From Deltaproteobacteria bacterium (lineage in GTDB: Bacteria > Myxococcota_A > Polyangia > Polyangiales > Sandaracinaceae): DNA of 56,438 nt. Under the pieces are notes generated by a model. The model had not been told where the DNA came from. It did not search any database and saw nothing but the letters and a program-made list of their open reading frames with translations. A program made the position numbers and the translations under genes. The stretch is taken from positions 1-56,438 of the forward strand of contig JAFLCL010000025.1 of NCBI GenBank assembly GCA_017303575.1, written 5' to 3'. Shown piece by piece: positions 8,906-16,749 of this stretch (the first letter of the stretch is position 1; the number at the start of each line of letters is the position of its first letter).

Positions 8906-9026
8906 ATGTTGTTTTCCCCCGTCTCAGGGACCGAGAAACAATCGATTCACAGCCTGAAGGGACGCGGTGGTGGGGGGTCCAGGGCGAGTCGTCCGGAGCG
9001 CAGGCGCCGCGAGAATTCTCGCTCTC

Positions 9027-10073
9027 TCAGGCCGAACGGCGACGCGAGGCGTTGTTGTCCGAGCTGTCCTTGGTGGACGACGATTCGGTGCTCGAGGTGC
9101 GCGACGCACTGCTGTCCGCACGCTTGATCTTCAGCTGGTTGGTGACCTCGTTCACGCCGCGCACGCGATCGGCCATGTGCTCGGCCTGGAGCTTCTCGCT
9201 GCGATCCGAGACCGTGCCCGTGAGCGTCACTTCGCCGTTGCTCACCGTGACCTCGACGTCGCTCCAGTCGTGCCCGCTGTTCGCGAGGGCGTCGCACACC
9301 TCTTCACGAAGGCGCTCGTCCGAGCGCGTGTAGTTCTTCGGCGCCTTGCCCGACTTCATCGAGTCCTGACGGCCGAGGCTCTGCTGCCAGCCGAAGCCCT
9401 CGTATGCACCCATGCCATAGCCCTGTGAGCCCTCGCGGCCGTAGCTCTCCTGCGAGCCGAAGCCGTGCTGCGCGCCGAAGCCCTCGGAGCTGGTCATGCC
9501 ATAGCCCTGCGTGCCCCGACGGCCATAGCTCTGCTGCGGCTGCGGGCCGTAGCCACCGCTCCTGCCCCTCTGCCAGCCGTCGCTGCTGCCCTGCATGCGG
9601 TATCCATCGCGGCCGCCTTGCCAGCGATCCATCGACCCACGAGCGTCGTCGCGACCGAAGCGCTGCCCCTGGCTCACCGAGCGGTCCGCGCCGAAGCGAT
9701 CCTCGCCGAAGCTGTAGTTGCCTTCGCCACGGTCGTGACCGCGGCTCTCCATGCGGCTGTCGCGATCCGACTGTCCGCCGTAGCTGGGCGAGGAGCGATC
9801 GAAGTCGCGGTCCGGCCCGAGCTGGCCGCGGTACTCGGCATCGCGCTCGCTGCCGCGTCCGCCGAAGTCGCGCTGCTCGTAGCCGCCGCGCTGGCCGAGG
9901 CTTCGGCCACGGTCGTCGTCGCGCGTGAAGTCGCGTCCGCTCAGGCCACGGTCGTCGTTCTCGATGCCGAAGCGCTGCTGACCGCTGCGCGGGTTGCGCT
10001 CGTTGCCGTCGCGGTCGATCCCGTTGCGTCCATCGGGGCGATTCTCGGTCTGGATCCCGTTGCGCTCGTTCAT
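9027..10073 (-). CDS. BON-domain protein with long low-complexity Gly/Arg/Tyr/Gln region
   Basis: A 348-residue protein. Residues 1-255 are disordered and strongly biased to Gly, Arg, Asp, Gln, Ser, Tyr and Phe, with recurring GYGM, GFG, SYGR and RFG units (for example SEGFGAQHGFGSQESYGR). Residues 257-321 are a BON domain: LREEVCDALANSGHDWSDVEV, then VTLTGTVSDRSEKLQAEHMADRV and a closing GV..V.NQL. BON domains are often found in periplasmic or membrane-associated stress proteins such as OsmY. No signal peptide is visible, so this one looks cytoplasmic. ATG 10073 has GGGAG nine bases upstream; the in-frame extension to 10160 is random-looking. The low-complexity part resembles condensate-forming or RNA-binding RGG/FG-type tracts; that is inference. 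Confidence 0.8.
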   Translation of the reverse strand: MNERNGIQTENRPDGRNGIDRDGNERNPRSGQQRFGIENDDRGLSGRDFTRDDDRGRSLGQRGGYEQRDFGGRGSERDAEYRGQLGPDRDFDRSSPSYGGQSDRDSRMESRGHDRGEGNYSFGEDRFGADRSVSQGQRFGRDDARGSMDRWQGGRDGYRMQGSSDGWQRGRSGGYGPQPQQSYGRRGTQGYGMTSSEGFGAQHGFGSQESYGREGSQGYGMGAYEGFGWQQSLGRQDSMKSGKAPKNYTRSDERLREEVCDALANSGHDWSDVEVTVSNGEVTLTGTVSDRSEKLQAEHMADRVRGVNEVTNQLKIKRADSSASRTSSTESSSTKDSSDNNASRRRSA

Positions 10074-10433
10074 GTGACCAGTCTCCCTGCGTTCGTGGGT
10101 CGTTCGTTCCGCCTCGCGTGAGGCGCGCGTCAGATGCGCAACGCCTGTGCCGCTCGCCACGACTTTCGCTCTCTGGGGATTCAGCAGCGTTTCGCCCGCG
10201 CGATGGAGGGTGGTCGGGCGCTCCCGTCACGCGTGCGGCATCCGATCCCCCACGTGACGAGAACGACGAGGGCCCCCGCGACGCTGCAGCGCACGAGCAG
10301 CCGAGGACCTCGTCCCTCACGGACGTACGCGAGGCTGTTCCCGGTGTTGGGCCCCTTCGTCGTCCGCGCGACGGTGGAGCCCGCTCCCCGATGGCGACCT
10401 CGCACCTCGCGCGTTCGGTCCCACGCTCGAGAG
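10074..10433. other. Divergent intergenic region
   Basis: These 360 bases lie between the BON gene (leftward) and the small gene at 10434 (rightward), so both promoters are expected here. No clear promoter hexamers, operator repeats or structured RNA were seen. In-frame extensions of both genes into this region exist but look non-coding. Confidence 0.35.
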
Positions 10434-10727
10434 ATGCACCCGACCCACATCCGAGACTTCAACATCCCCCGCGCCCACGCCGCGCTCGATCACCTCCGCT
10501 CGCTCGCCGAGAGCGATCGCGCCGTCGCCGCCGAGCTGCCCCGCATCGAGTCGATGGTGCAGCGCGGCGAGGAGCTCGCGACCCTCGGCCTCGAGCAGGA
10601 CAACACGATGATGATCGGCGAGGCCGTGACGCTCCTCGAGGCCCCGACCCTCGAAGCGCCCCCGCACGTCAGCATGGCGCTCTACCTCGCCGAGTGGGAG
10701 CGAACGAAGGGCACCACGCTGGACTGA
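10434..10727 (+). CDS. Small hypothetical helical protein, with a decayed second copy downstream
   Basis: A 97-residue protein (MHPTHIRDFNIPRAHAALD...) reads as mostly helical, with the C-terminus PHVSMALYLAEWERTKGTTLD. The frame is open back to 10134, but the start was placed at 10434 because the protein-like composition begins there. No domain is recognised. Its last 54 bases recur at 14071-14124 with three differences, and a short piece upstream recurs at 14042-14060. This shows that a second copy once existed. Confidence 0.55.
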   Translation: MHPTHIRDFNIPRAHAALDHLRSLAESDRAVAAELPRIESMVQRGEELATLGLEQDNTMMIGEAVTLLEAPTLEAPPHVSMALYLAEWERTKGTTLD

Positions 10728-10768
10728 CCTGCCCGCGCACGCCACGAACGGCGAGCCCGAGCGGCCAG

Positions 10769-10811
10769 GGTGAGCGCCAGGCCACCGCGAACTCACGCGC
10801 CGCGAAGGACG
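10769..10811. repeat. 43-bp repeat, related to 13368-13409
   Basis: This segment matches 13368-13409 with four mismatches and one gap. In the second place it spans the stop codon of the SRPBCC gene. Read on the - strand here it still spells VLRGA followed by TGA, the same C-terminus. It is most simply the last scrap of a second SRPBCC gene. Confidence 0.6.
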
Positions 10812-10861
10812 CCGCTTCGCAGCTGCCTATGCGGCAGTGATCTCGCGAGGCCGTCTACATT

Positions 10862-11383
10862 CTAGTTCGAGCGAGTGGCCAGGTACTCGCTCGCGTCGTT
10901 CGCGCTCACGACCATCCCCGATGCGATGGTCACCACGCGATCGCGGTCCACGCGGGCGACGCCGTTGCCGATGCGCGCTTCGACGCAGCCGCCGGGGACC
11001 TCGAGCACGACGAGGTAGGTCCCCCCTCGCACCGATGCGCGCGCGGGTGCGCGGACCTCGTCCACGAGCACGCCGCCCGCGGCGAGGGGGTCGCACGTCT
11101 GGCGCGTGCCGATGGCGACCGACGCGAGCTCGCGTGCGTCGCGATCATCGAAGTACGTGCGACAGCCGTTCGGGTCTTCGTCGCTGCGCGTCGACGCGAT
11201 CGGGACGCCGATCGCCGCGGCGAGATCGTCGCGCGGCACGAGCGTCGCGCACGCGAGGGTCTGCCCGAGATAGAGCTCGTGGAACCACGCGACGCTCGGG
11301 ATCGCCAGCAGCACGAGGAACGCGACGAAGAACGCGATCGCTCTCGCCCACACGCGCTCCTTCGAGATCTGCAGCGGCGGCAC
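10862..11383 (-). CDS. Single-pass membrane-anchored hypothetical protein
   Basis: A 173-residue protein starts with GTG. Residues 12-33 (ARAIAFFVAFLVLLAIPSVAWF) are one membrane segment preceded by positive charges, so residues 34-173 should lie outside the cytoplasm. The outer part holds four Cys (near residues 45, 74, 97 and 132) that could form two disulphides, in contexts such as PNGCRTYFDD and RQTCDPLAAGG. The C-terminal strands VARVDRDRVVTIASGMVV complete a compact domain. No family is recognised. The nearest Shine-Dalgarno-like GGGGAGG is somewhat far upstream, so the start is uncertain. Confidence 0.6.
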   Translation of the reverse strand: MPPLQISKERVWARAIAFFVAFLVLLAIPSVAWFHELYLGQTLACATLVPRDDLAAAIGVPIASTRSDEDPNGCRTYFDDRDARELASVAIGTRQTCDPLAAGGVLVDEVRAPARASVRGGTYLVVLEVPGGCVEARIGNGVARVDRDRVVTIASGMVVSANDASEYLATRSN

Positions 11384-11455
11384 GTCACGACGGTAACGCC
11401 TCCCCCGCCGAAAGGCGATGATTGGTTGACGAACGCTCGTTCCCGCGACGCCGGC

Positions 11456-11779
11456 CTAGCTGGGTCCTGCGAGGTGTGCCCAGTCCACGAGCATCGCCGA
11501 CCAGGCGATTCGTGGGCGCGTGACGCCGAACGCCCTCGGCTGCTTCATCAGCGACACGAGCGGGCGCTTCTTCGGCGACGAGTGCGGGTGCGGCGGGAGG
11601 TAGCCGTACACCTCGTCGAACACGATCCCCGTGCCCTGAAGCCTGCGGGTCCACGCAAGCGCTTCCTCGAGCACCGCGCCGAGCGCCGGCGCGCGCTCGT
11701 CTTCCTGGAGGTGCGCCACGCTCATGACCGTCGCCGGCGTCTTGCCGTCGACGGGGTCAATCCACTTCGTGACGTTCAA
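11456..11779 (-). pseudogene. Fragment of an AAA/HerA-like ATP-binding protein
   Basis: The open frame encodes an internal slice of a large P-loop ATPase. ATVMSVAHLQEDERAP, then LEEALAWTRRLQGTG and IVFDEVYGYLPPHPHSSPKK, with LVSLMKQPRAFGV, corresponds to the Walker B region ('..Y.DE.fG..PP....P.kkp...LlkQaRAfGvg') of DUF87/DUF853-type ATP-binding proteins. Intact members are far longer and continue 'vlATQNPvDlDYK'; here homology stops abruptly after AFGV. No Walker A is present. This is a gene remnant, both ends missing, within a zone of decayed sequence. Confidence 0.65.
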
Positions 11780-12163
11780 GTCTTGACCCTGCCCTCGAGG
11801 CGGAGCGGCACCATACAGCGGGACGTAGAGGTGAGAGACCGAGACATCGGTGGCGCGGGAGCGACGGGACGATTCCCTGAGCCAACCTCCGCAGGAGCGC
11901 CGACGCTGGGATCAAATCGACCGGAGTGAGACATTCGTGCCCAGCACGCCCGTTCGAGGATGTGTCGGGCGCTTCGCGGCAGCCCACCGCCATCGCGCGC
12001 CTCACCGCCGAGGAGCACCAGCTCCTGCAGGTGCCGGGAGTCCACCCGGTGATCCACACGAGCGCCGAGCGCAGGCTCCGCGCTCTGGGCACGTAATTCG
12101 CACCTCCGAGGAGAACGAGAGGCGCCTCGGCGCGTACGCGCTCAGTCAGAAAGAGGACCGCGC
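11780..12163. other. Degraded sequence between genes; possible C-terminal gene remnant at 11968-12096
   Basis: No intact gene is seen. On the + strand a short frame ending TAA at 12094-12096 reads ARLTAEEHQLLQVPGV and HTSAERRLRALGT, which has normal protein composition and looks like a severed C-terminus, but its family is unknown. The - strand continues the ATPase remnant frame without recognisable homology. Confidence 0.35.
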
Positions 12164-12703
12164 ATGCTTGGAGAATTTCTCGCCACGAACCACGACGAGC
12201 TCGTCAAGCGCTGCAAGGCGAAGGTGGCGTCCCGCAACGCGCAGGTCACCAACGGCGGTGAGACCGAGCATGGGATCGGTTCGCTGCTCGATCAGCTCGT
12301 GGACGAGCTCCGCGACCACCAGGCCGCCGGACCGTCGGAGATGCCGGCCGATGTACCGGCGGTCATCGGGACGACTGCCCGCAAGCACGGGAACGAGTTC
12401 CTGCTCAAGGGGTACACCGTCGACCAGGTGGTGCACGACTACGGTGATCTCTGCCAAGCGCTGACCGAGCTGGCCCACGAGCGGAGCGCGCCGATCGCCG
12501 TCGAGGAGTTTCACACCTTCAACCGTGCCCTCGACAACGCCATTGCCGACGCGGTCACGGAGTTCGCACGCCAGCGCGATCAGGTAGCCGCAGCCCACGG
12601 GGTCGAGACGCTCAACGAGCGCCTCGGCGGGCTGGCGCACGAGCTGAGGAATCGACTCAACTCGGGGATGCTGGCCTCCAGGCGGTCAAAGACGGAAACA
12701 TGA
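12164..12703 (+). CDS. Sensor histidine kinase, N-terminal part (RsbRD-like sensor plus H-box); split from 12700-13275
   Basis: A 179-residue product starts at ATG with AGAGGA seven bases upstream. Residues 1-130 look like the RsbRD-type N-terminal helical domain found in front of some sensor kinases (LVKRCKAKVASRN, GSLLDQLVDELRDH, VVHDYGDLCQALTEL). Residues 145-167 contain the phosphoacceptor H-box LGGLAHELRNRLNSGML, with His in AHELRN. The frame then runs into RRSKTET and stops. One base earlier in phase the sequence reads LQAVKDGN and joins smoothly to the next ORF, so a single-base loss near 12670 has split one kinase gene. Stop and next start overlap as ATGA. Either a pseudogene, a sequencing error or a two-subunit kinase. 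Confidence 0.75.
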   Translation: MLGEFLATNHDELVKRCKAKVASRNAQVTNGGETEHGIGSLLDQLVDELRDHQAAGPSEMPADVPAVIGTTARKHGNEFLLKGYTVDQVVHDYGDLCQALTELAHERSAPIAVEEFHTFNRALDNAIADAVTEFARQRDQVAAAHGVETLNERLGGLAHELRNRLNSGMLASRRSKTET

Positions 12704-13275
12704 CTCTCTCCAGCGCGACCGGCGCGGTGTTGGGTCGAAGCCTGGAAGGACTGCGTGACATCATCGACCGCACGCTCGCCGACGTGCGACTGACCGATGG
12801 GCTGCGGGTCCGCCGCGAAGCGATCTCGATTCTGCTGCTGCTTCGTGAGGTCCAGATCTCGAATGCCATGGAGGCGAAGTCGCGAGGGGTCGTCTTCGTC
12901 GTCGAGCCCGTCGACGAGAAGCGCTCCATCGAGGCGGACCGCCAGCTGGTCTTCTCCGCCATCACGAACCTGCTTCAGAATGCCTTCAAGTTCACTGCCA
13001 AGGCCGGGCGGGTATCGTTGCGGGCACGTGCGGCCGCAGAGCGGGTCGTGATCGATGTCGAAGACGAATGCGGGGGACTTCCGCACGGGGACACCGAGGC
13101 ACTCTTCCGGCCCTTCGAGCAGCGGAGCGCCGACCGGAGCGGGGTGGGCCTCGGCCTCTCGATCAGTCGGCGCGCCGTGGAGGCCAACGGAGGAAAGCTG
13201 AGCGTGAGGAACATGCCCGGCAAGGGATGCGTCTTCACCATCGATCTACCAAGGGGGCCGGCGCATGGAGCGTGA
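12700..13275 (+). CDS. Sensor histidine kinase, C-terminal part (dimerisation helix 2 plus HATPase)
   Basis: A 191-residue product carries the rest of the kinase begun at 12164. LGRSLEGLRDIIDRTLADVRL is the region just after the H-box. The ATP-binding lid domain follows with N-box FSAITNLLQNAFKFT (about residues 86-100), G1 IDVEDECGGLP and G2 VGLGLSISRRAVEANGGKLSV, ending FTIDLPRG. All ATP-binding motifs look intact. The ATG overlaps the upstream stop as ATGA, and no independent Shine-Dalgarno is clear. If made, it would come from termination-reinitiation. Alone it lacks the phosphoacceptor His. Confidence 0.75.
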   Translation: MTLSSATGAVLGRSLEGLRDIIDRTLADVRLTDGLRVRREAISILLLLREVQISNAMEAKSRGVVFVVEPVDEKRSIEADRQLVFSAITNLLQNAFKFTAKAGRVSLRARAAAERVVIDVEDECGGLPHGDTEALFRPFEQRSADRSGVGLGLSISRRAVEANGGKLSVRNMPGKGCVFTIDLPRGPAHGA

Positions 13276-13367
13276 GGCGTCGCGCGTGCGTCCCAAGGCG
13301 CGCACCATGCGTTGCCTGCTGCCGCCTTCGCGTCGGAGGGATCAACGCGCGCTCGCGTGCTAGCTGG

Positions 13368-13409
13368 GGTGAGGGCCAGCCAGCGCGAGCTCACGCGCCG
13401 CGTAGGACG
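13368..13409. repeat. 42-bp repeat, related to 10769-10811
   Basis: This is the intact-locus copy of the short repeat: it covers the last codons and stop of the SRPBCC gene and about 20 bases beyond. Its counterpart at 10769-10811 differs at four positions and by one gap. Confidence 0.6.
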
Positions 13410-13870
13410 TGGCGGCTCAGGTTCTCGAGCGAAGCCGCGATGCCCGCGAGGTGATCGTCTCGCCCGATGCTCGATGGAACGTGATCCGCGCGGACGGTGA
13501 CCTCGGTCGCGTCGCCTCGTCGCGCGAAGGTCCACGTCATGGTCATCACACGCGCGAGCTCGGGGTCGTCGCTCTCGAACTCCACGCTCTGCTGGATCGT
13601 CTCGCCAGGAACGAGCTGTAGGAACTCTCCCTTGCTCACGTCGGTGTTCGAGTCGGTCTTGCCGTGCCCGCCGTCGCGCTCGTACCGCAGCTCGAAGCGA
13701 TATCGCCCACCCACGCGAAAGTCGTACTCGAGCACTTTGCCGCTCATGCCCGAGGGCGGGAGCCACTGCATGAGCACGTCACCGTCGCGGAAGGCGCCAT
13801 AGATCGCCTCGGGCGAGGCCTCGAGGGTCCGCGTCACCTGATCGACCCGCCCGTCCTCCGCTGTCGTCAT
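13391..13870 (-). CDS. SRPBCC / AHSA1-type START-like protein
   Basis: A 159-residue cytoplasmic protein of the Bet v1-like SRPBCC superfamily, closest to the AHSA1 (Hsp90 ATPase activator homologue) branch: VTRTLEASPEAIYGAFRDGDVLMQWLPP at residues 13-40, then DFRVGGRYRFELR, then the gate-region EFLQLVPGETIQQSVEFE and a C-terminal helix LAGIAASLENLSRHVL. These proteins hold a hydrophobic pocket and bind small lipophilic ligands; single-domain bacterial forms have no fixed reaction. ATG 13870 was chosen over 13885 and 13933 because GAGGA lies eight bases upstream. A scrap of a second copy is seen at 10769-10811. Confidence 0.82.
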   Translation of the reverse strand: MTTAEDGRVDQVTRTLEASPEAIYGAFRDGDVLMQWLPPSGMSGKVLEYDFRVGGRYRFELRYERDGGHGKTDSNTDVSKGEFLQLVPGETIQQSVEFESDDPELARVMTMTWTFARRGDATEVTVRADHVPSSIGRDDHLAGIAASLENLSRHVLRGA

Positions 13871-14041
13871 CGTCCGAGTCCTCATCAACCCGTCTTGGCC
13901 TCGGGCGCAGCGCACGAGCAACCCCAAAGGCACTCGCCCTCACCGGCGCTACGCGAGGCTTCCCGTCGCGGCAGCGAAGCCCTGTCGGTGGTCGCGCAAG
14001 ACATTCAGCCTATGTCCTCGACACTGGGCGTCGCAGCATCT

Positions 14042-14124
14042 CTCGGGCTCGATCAGGACAGACGCCATGCATGGCGCTCTACCTCGCCGAGTGGGAGCGA
14101 ACGAAGAGCGCCACGCTCGACTGC
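14042..14124 (+). pseudogene. Remnant of a second copy of the 10434-10727 gene
   Basis: Bases 14071-14124 match 10674-10727 with three differences, and 14042-14060 matches 10584-10602 with two. About 60 bases between these parts are missing relative to the intact gene. The two parts are out of frame with each other and the stop codon has become TGC. It is a dead 3' fragment. Confidence 0.8.
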
Positions 14125-14265
14125 CCCCCGACCGTCCAAAGCCAGACGCGCGGAGCGATACGATGGGCTGTCGTGGCCTGCCGCGAACGTGTATCGTGAG
14201 TGGTCGGCCCCAGACGGGTCATGGGTCTGACCCCGTCAGTGCAGTCGCTACACAGAAAGGTCGCC

Positions 14266-16074
14266 ATGGAGGGGGTGGTTCCCGACTTTCGCCGTCTGTT
14301 CGAGTCCGCACCGGGTAGTTTTCTGGTGCTGACGCCGGACCTCACCATCGTCGCGGTGACGGACGCGTACGCGCAGGCGACGATGACACGACGCGAGGAG
14401 ATCGTCGGTCGCGGCATCTTCTCCGTGTTTCCCGACAACCCCGAGGACCCAGCGGCGACCGGCGTCGCGACGCTCCGCGACTCGCTCCTCCGCGTGCTCT
14501 CGCAGAGGCGGCCCGACGCGATGGCGGTGCAGAAATACGACGTCAGACGCCCCGACGCGGAGGGTGGTGGGTTCGAGACGCGCTACTGGAGCCCGCTCAA
14601 CTCCCCCGTCCTCGATGAGTCCGGCGAGATCTCGCACATCATCCACCGTGTCGACGACGTCACCGAGTTCGTGCGCCTCCAACACGCGCGTCGCGAGCAG
14701 GAGCTCGCGACCGAGGCGCTCCAGGTACGCGCCGACGCGATGGAGACGGAGGTGTTCCGGCGCGCGCAGCAGATCCAGGACGCCAACCGCGAGCTCCGCA
14801 CACACCAGGCTGAGCTCGAGGCGCGCGTCGCCGAGCGCACCGCGACGCTCCGCGAGAAGAACGAAGCGCTGGAGCGCGAGATCGCCGAGAGACAGAAGAC
14901 AGAGCAAGCGCTCCGCCGAAGTGAAGACCAGCTCCGTCAGGCTCAGAAGCTCGAGGCGGTGGGGCGGCTGGCGGGCGGCGTCGCGCACGACTTCAACAAC
15001 ATCCTGAGCGCCATCCTCAGCTATGCCGCGTTCGTGCTCGAGGCGCTTCGCGAGGACGATCCGGTGCGCGAGGACGTAGCCGAGATTCGCGATGCAGGCG
15101 AGCGCGCGGCCGCGCTGACGCGCCAGCTGCTCGCCTTCAGCCGGCATCAGGTGCTCGAGGTCACCGTGCTCGATCTCAACGAGATCGTCGGCGGCGTCGA
15201 GCGAATGCTCCGCCGCACGCTGGGTGAGGACATCCAGCTCCGGCTCGTCCTGCAAGAAGATCTGGGTCGCGTGTCCTCGGACCGGGGGCAGATCGAGCAG
15301 GTGATCCTGAACCTCGTCGTCAACGCGCGCGATGCGATGCCGCGTGGCGGGCGACTGACCATCGAGACAGCCAACGTCGACTTCTCCGACGTGCAGGCCG
15401 CCGAGCGGCTCGGCGCGCGAGCAGGGCCGCACGTGATGCTCTCGGTCAGCGACACCGGCATCGGCATGGACAAAGAGACGCAGGCGCGCGTGTTCGAGCC
15501 GTTCTTCACGACGAAGGAGCGAGGAAAAGGGACGGGCCTCGGTCTGTCGACGGCGTTCGGGATCGTGAAGCAGAGCGGCGGCACCCTCTGGCTCTACAGC
15601 GAGGTGGGCGAGGGCACGACCTTCAAGGTCTACCTGCCTGTCGTCGAGCACGAGGCTCGCGCGACCGTGTCTTCGATGCCGCCTGTGCTACCCGCGGCGC
15701 GAGGTCACGAGACCGTGCTGCTGGTCGAGGACGACGAGCAGGTGCGTGCGGTGGCCGCGGAGATCCTCCGGCGCGCTGGCTACACAGTGCTCGAGACCGG
15801 CGGGCCACTGGCCGCGTTGGCCGCGTGCGCCGAGCACGCGGGCCCGGTCGAAGTGCTCCTCACCGACGTCGTCATGCCGTCGATGAACGGGAAGGATCTG
15901 GCCGAGCAGGTCCGCGCGCTACGTCCGCAGATCCGTGTGCTCTTCATGTCGGGATACACGGATGACGTGATCTTGCACCAAGGGCTCGAGGCCGGGGTGC
16001 GCTTCGTGCAGAAGCCGCTCCGACCCGAGACGCTCCTGCGCAAGCTGCGCGACGCACTGGACGCAGCCCCCTGA
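14266..16074 (+). CDS. PAS-containing hybrid sensor histidine kinase
   Basis: A 602-residue cytoplasmic protein. Residues 8-130 form a PAS-type sensor (FRRLFESAPGSFLVL, SPVLDESGEISHIIHRVDDV). A long coiled coil spans about 140-235. The dimerisation/phosphoacceptor domain has His in LAGGVAHDFNNILSAI (about residue 245). The ATPase has N-box VILNLVVNARDAMP and G-boxes DTGIGMD and GTGLGLSTAFGIVKQSGG. The C-terminal receiver (about 485-600) keeps VEDDE, the phosphoacceptor in LLTDVVMP and the Lys in FVQKPL. No membrane segment. ATG 14266 follows AAAGG; the frame runs back to 14200 with no better site. No partner regulator lies beside it, so its own receiver is the likely first target. Confidence 0.92.
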   Translation: MEGVVPDFRRLFESAPGSFLVLTPDLTIVAVTDAYAQATMTRREEIVGRGIFSVFPDNPEDPAATGVATLRDSLLRVLSQRRPDAMAVQKYDVRRPDAEGGGFETRYWSPLNSPVLDESGEISHIIHRVDDVTEFVRLQHARREQELATEALQVRADAMETEVFRRAQQIQDANRELRTHQAELEARVAERTATLREKNEALEREIAERQKTEQALRRSEDQLRQAQKLEAVGRLAGGVAHDFNNILSAILSYAAFVLEALREDDPVREDVAEIRDAGERAAALTRQLLAFSRHQVLEVTVLDLNEIVGGVERMLRRTLGEDIQLRLVLQEDLGRVSSDRGQIEQVILNLVVNARDAMPRGGRLTIETANVDFSDVQAAERLGARAGPHVMLSVSDTGIGMDKETQARVFEPFFTTKERGKGTGLGLSTAFGIVKQSGGTLWLYSEVGEGTTFKVYLPVVEHEARATVSSMPPVLPAARGHETVLLVEDDEQVRAVAAEILRRAGYTVLETGGPLAALAACAEHAGPVEVLLTDVVMPSMNGKDLAEQVRALRPQIRVLFMSGYTDDVILHQGLEAGVRFVQKPLRPETLLRKLRDALDAAP

Positions 16075-16133
16075 CGCCCGAAGGCCGAGCCCCGCCTGGC
16101 CATCGACATCACGCCGCTTCCTGAGCGCCTGAC

Positions 16134-16412
16134 TCAGGGAGCGAGCACTTCGTAGCCGATGCGCGCGAGCCACGGCTCCAACGCCTCGCGCGCCACGTTC
16201 CGCTCCCATGCGCGCACGCCGTGCGCGATGCGATCCCGCGGGAGGAGGGTGCGCTCTGGCGCCAGCACGACGACCTCGGTGTAGCGGCGGCCATCGATCT
16301 CGTATTCCGTCCACACGGCCACGCCGCGGTGGTCCGCGCCGGCGACGGTCACGGCCCGTTGATCCACGACCAGAGGTTTCGCGAGAGACACGCGTGACTC
16401 TAGCGCGATCAC
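16134..16412 (-). CDS. Hypothetical protein, start uncertain
   Basis: The C-terminal 90 residues of a frame open back to 16670 have ordinary protein character: VSLAKPLVVDQRAVTVAGAD, VAVWTEYEIDGRRYTEVVVL, then a helical end AHGVRAWERNVAREALEPW. A GTG at 16412 gives a 92-residue product. Upstream codons to 16670 read as an Arg/Pro/Ser-rich non-protein-like stretch. No family is recognised; it may be the remaining end of a larger gene. Confidence 0.4.
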   Translation of the reverse strand: MIALESRVSLAKPLVVDQRAVTVAGADHRGVAVWTEYEIDGRRYTEVVVLAPERTLLPRDRIAHGVRAWERNVAREALEPWLARIGYEVLAP

Positions 16413-16749
16413 GGCGGAGCCGTCCGCCGGACGAGCGCCCTCGGCAAGCGAAGTCCGAGGTCCTCGCGGGAGCCTCGGGGGCGACTCCGGAACTGGAGAA
16501 TCTCGGGTGGACTTCGAGGCGGCTTCGAGCCATTTCTCGAAAGAGGGCTTCAGTGACGAGGTCGGGGCAACGGTACCCTCGGCCGCAGAGCGCGAGGTTG
16601 TTGGTCGAGGACAAGCCAAACACTCCGACCGATGTCGACGACCAGTGCGGCTGTAAAACTTCAACGGCACTGGAAGGGTGCTCTCCGCTTTGTATGGTTG
16701 TGTAAAGTTTCATTCGAAACCATCGGTCCCGAGATATGGTCGCTTCGGG
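16413..16749. other. Region upstream of the glycosyltransferase gene
   Basis: No gene is supported here. The last 80 bases before the glycosyltransferase start (TTGTATGGTTGTGTAAAGTT and following) are clearly more AT-rich than the surroundings, as expected for a promoter, but no pair of hexamers fits well enough to call. Confidence 0.35.

Noticed and set aside
9009..9022. GCGAGAATTCTCGC, a perfect 14-base palindrome just past the BON gene
   Set aside because: Too short and with no loop for a terminator, and no second copy in the window to suggest an operator.
12660..12703. Programmed -1 frameshifting in the split kinase
   Set aside because: The phase fits a -1 shift, but no slippery X-XXY-YYZ heptamer is present before the stop; a simple one-base loss is the better explanation.
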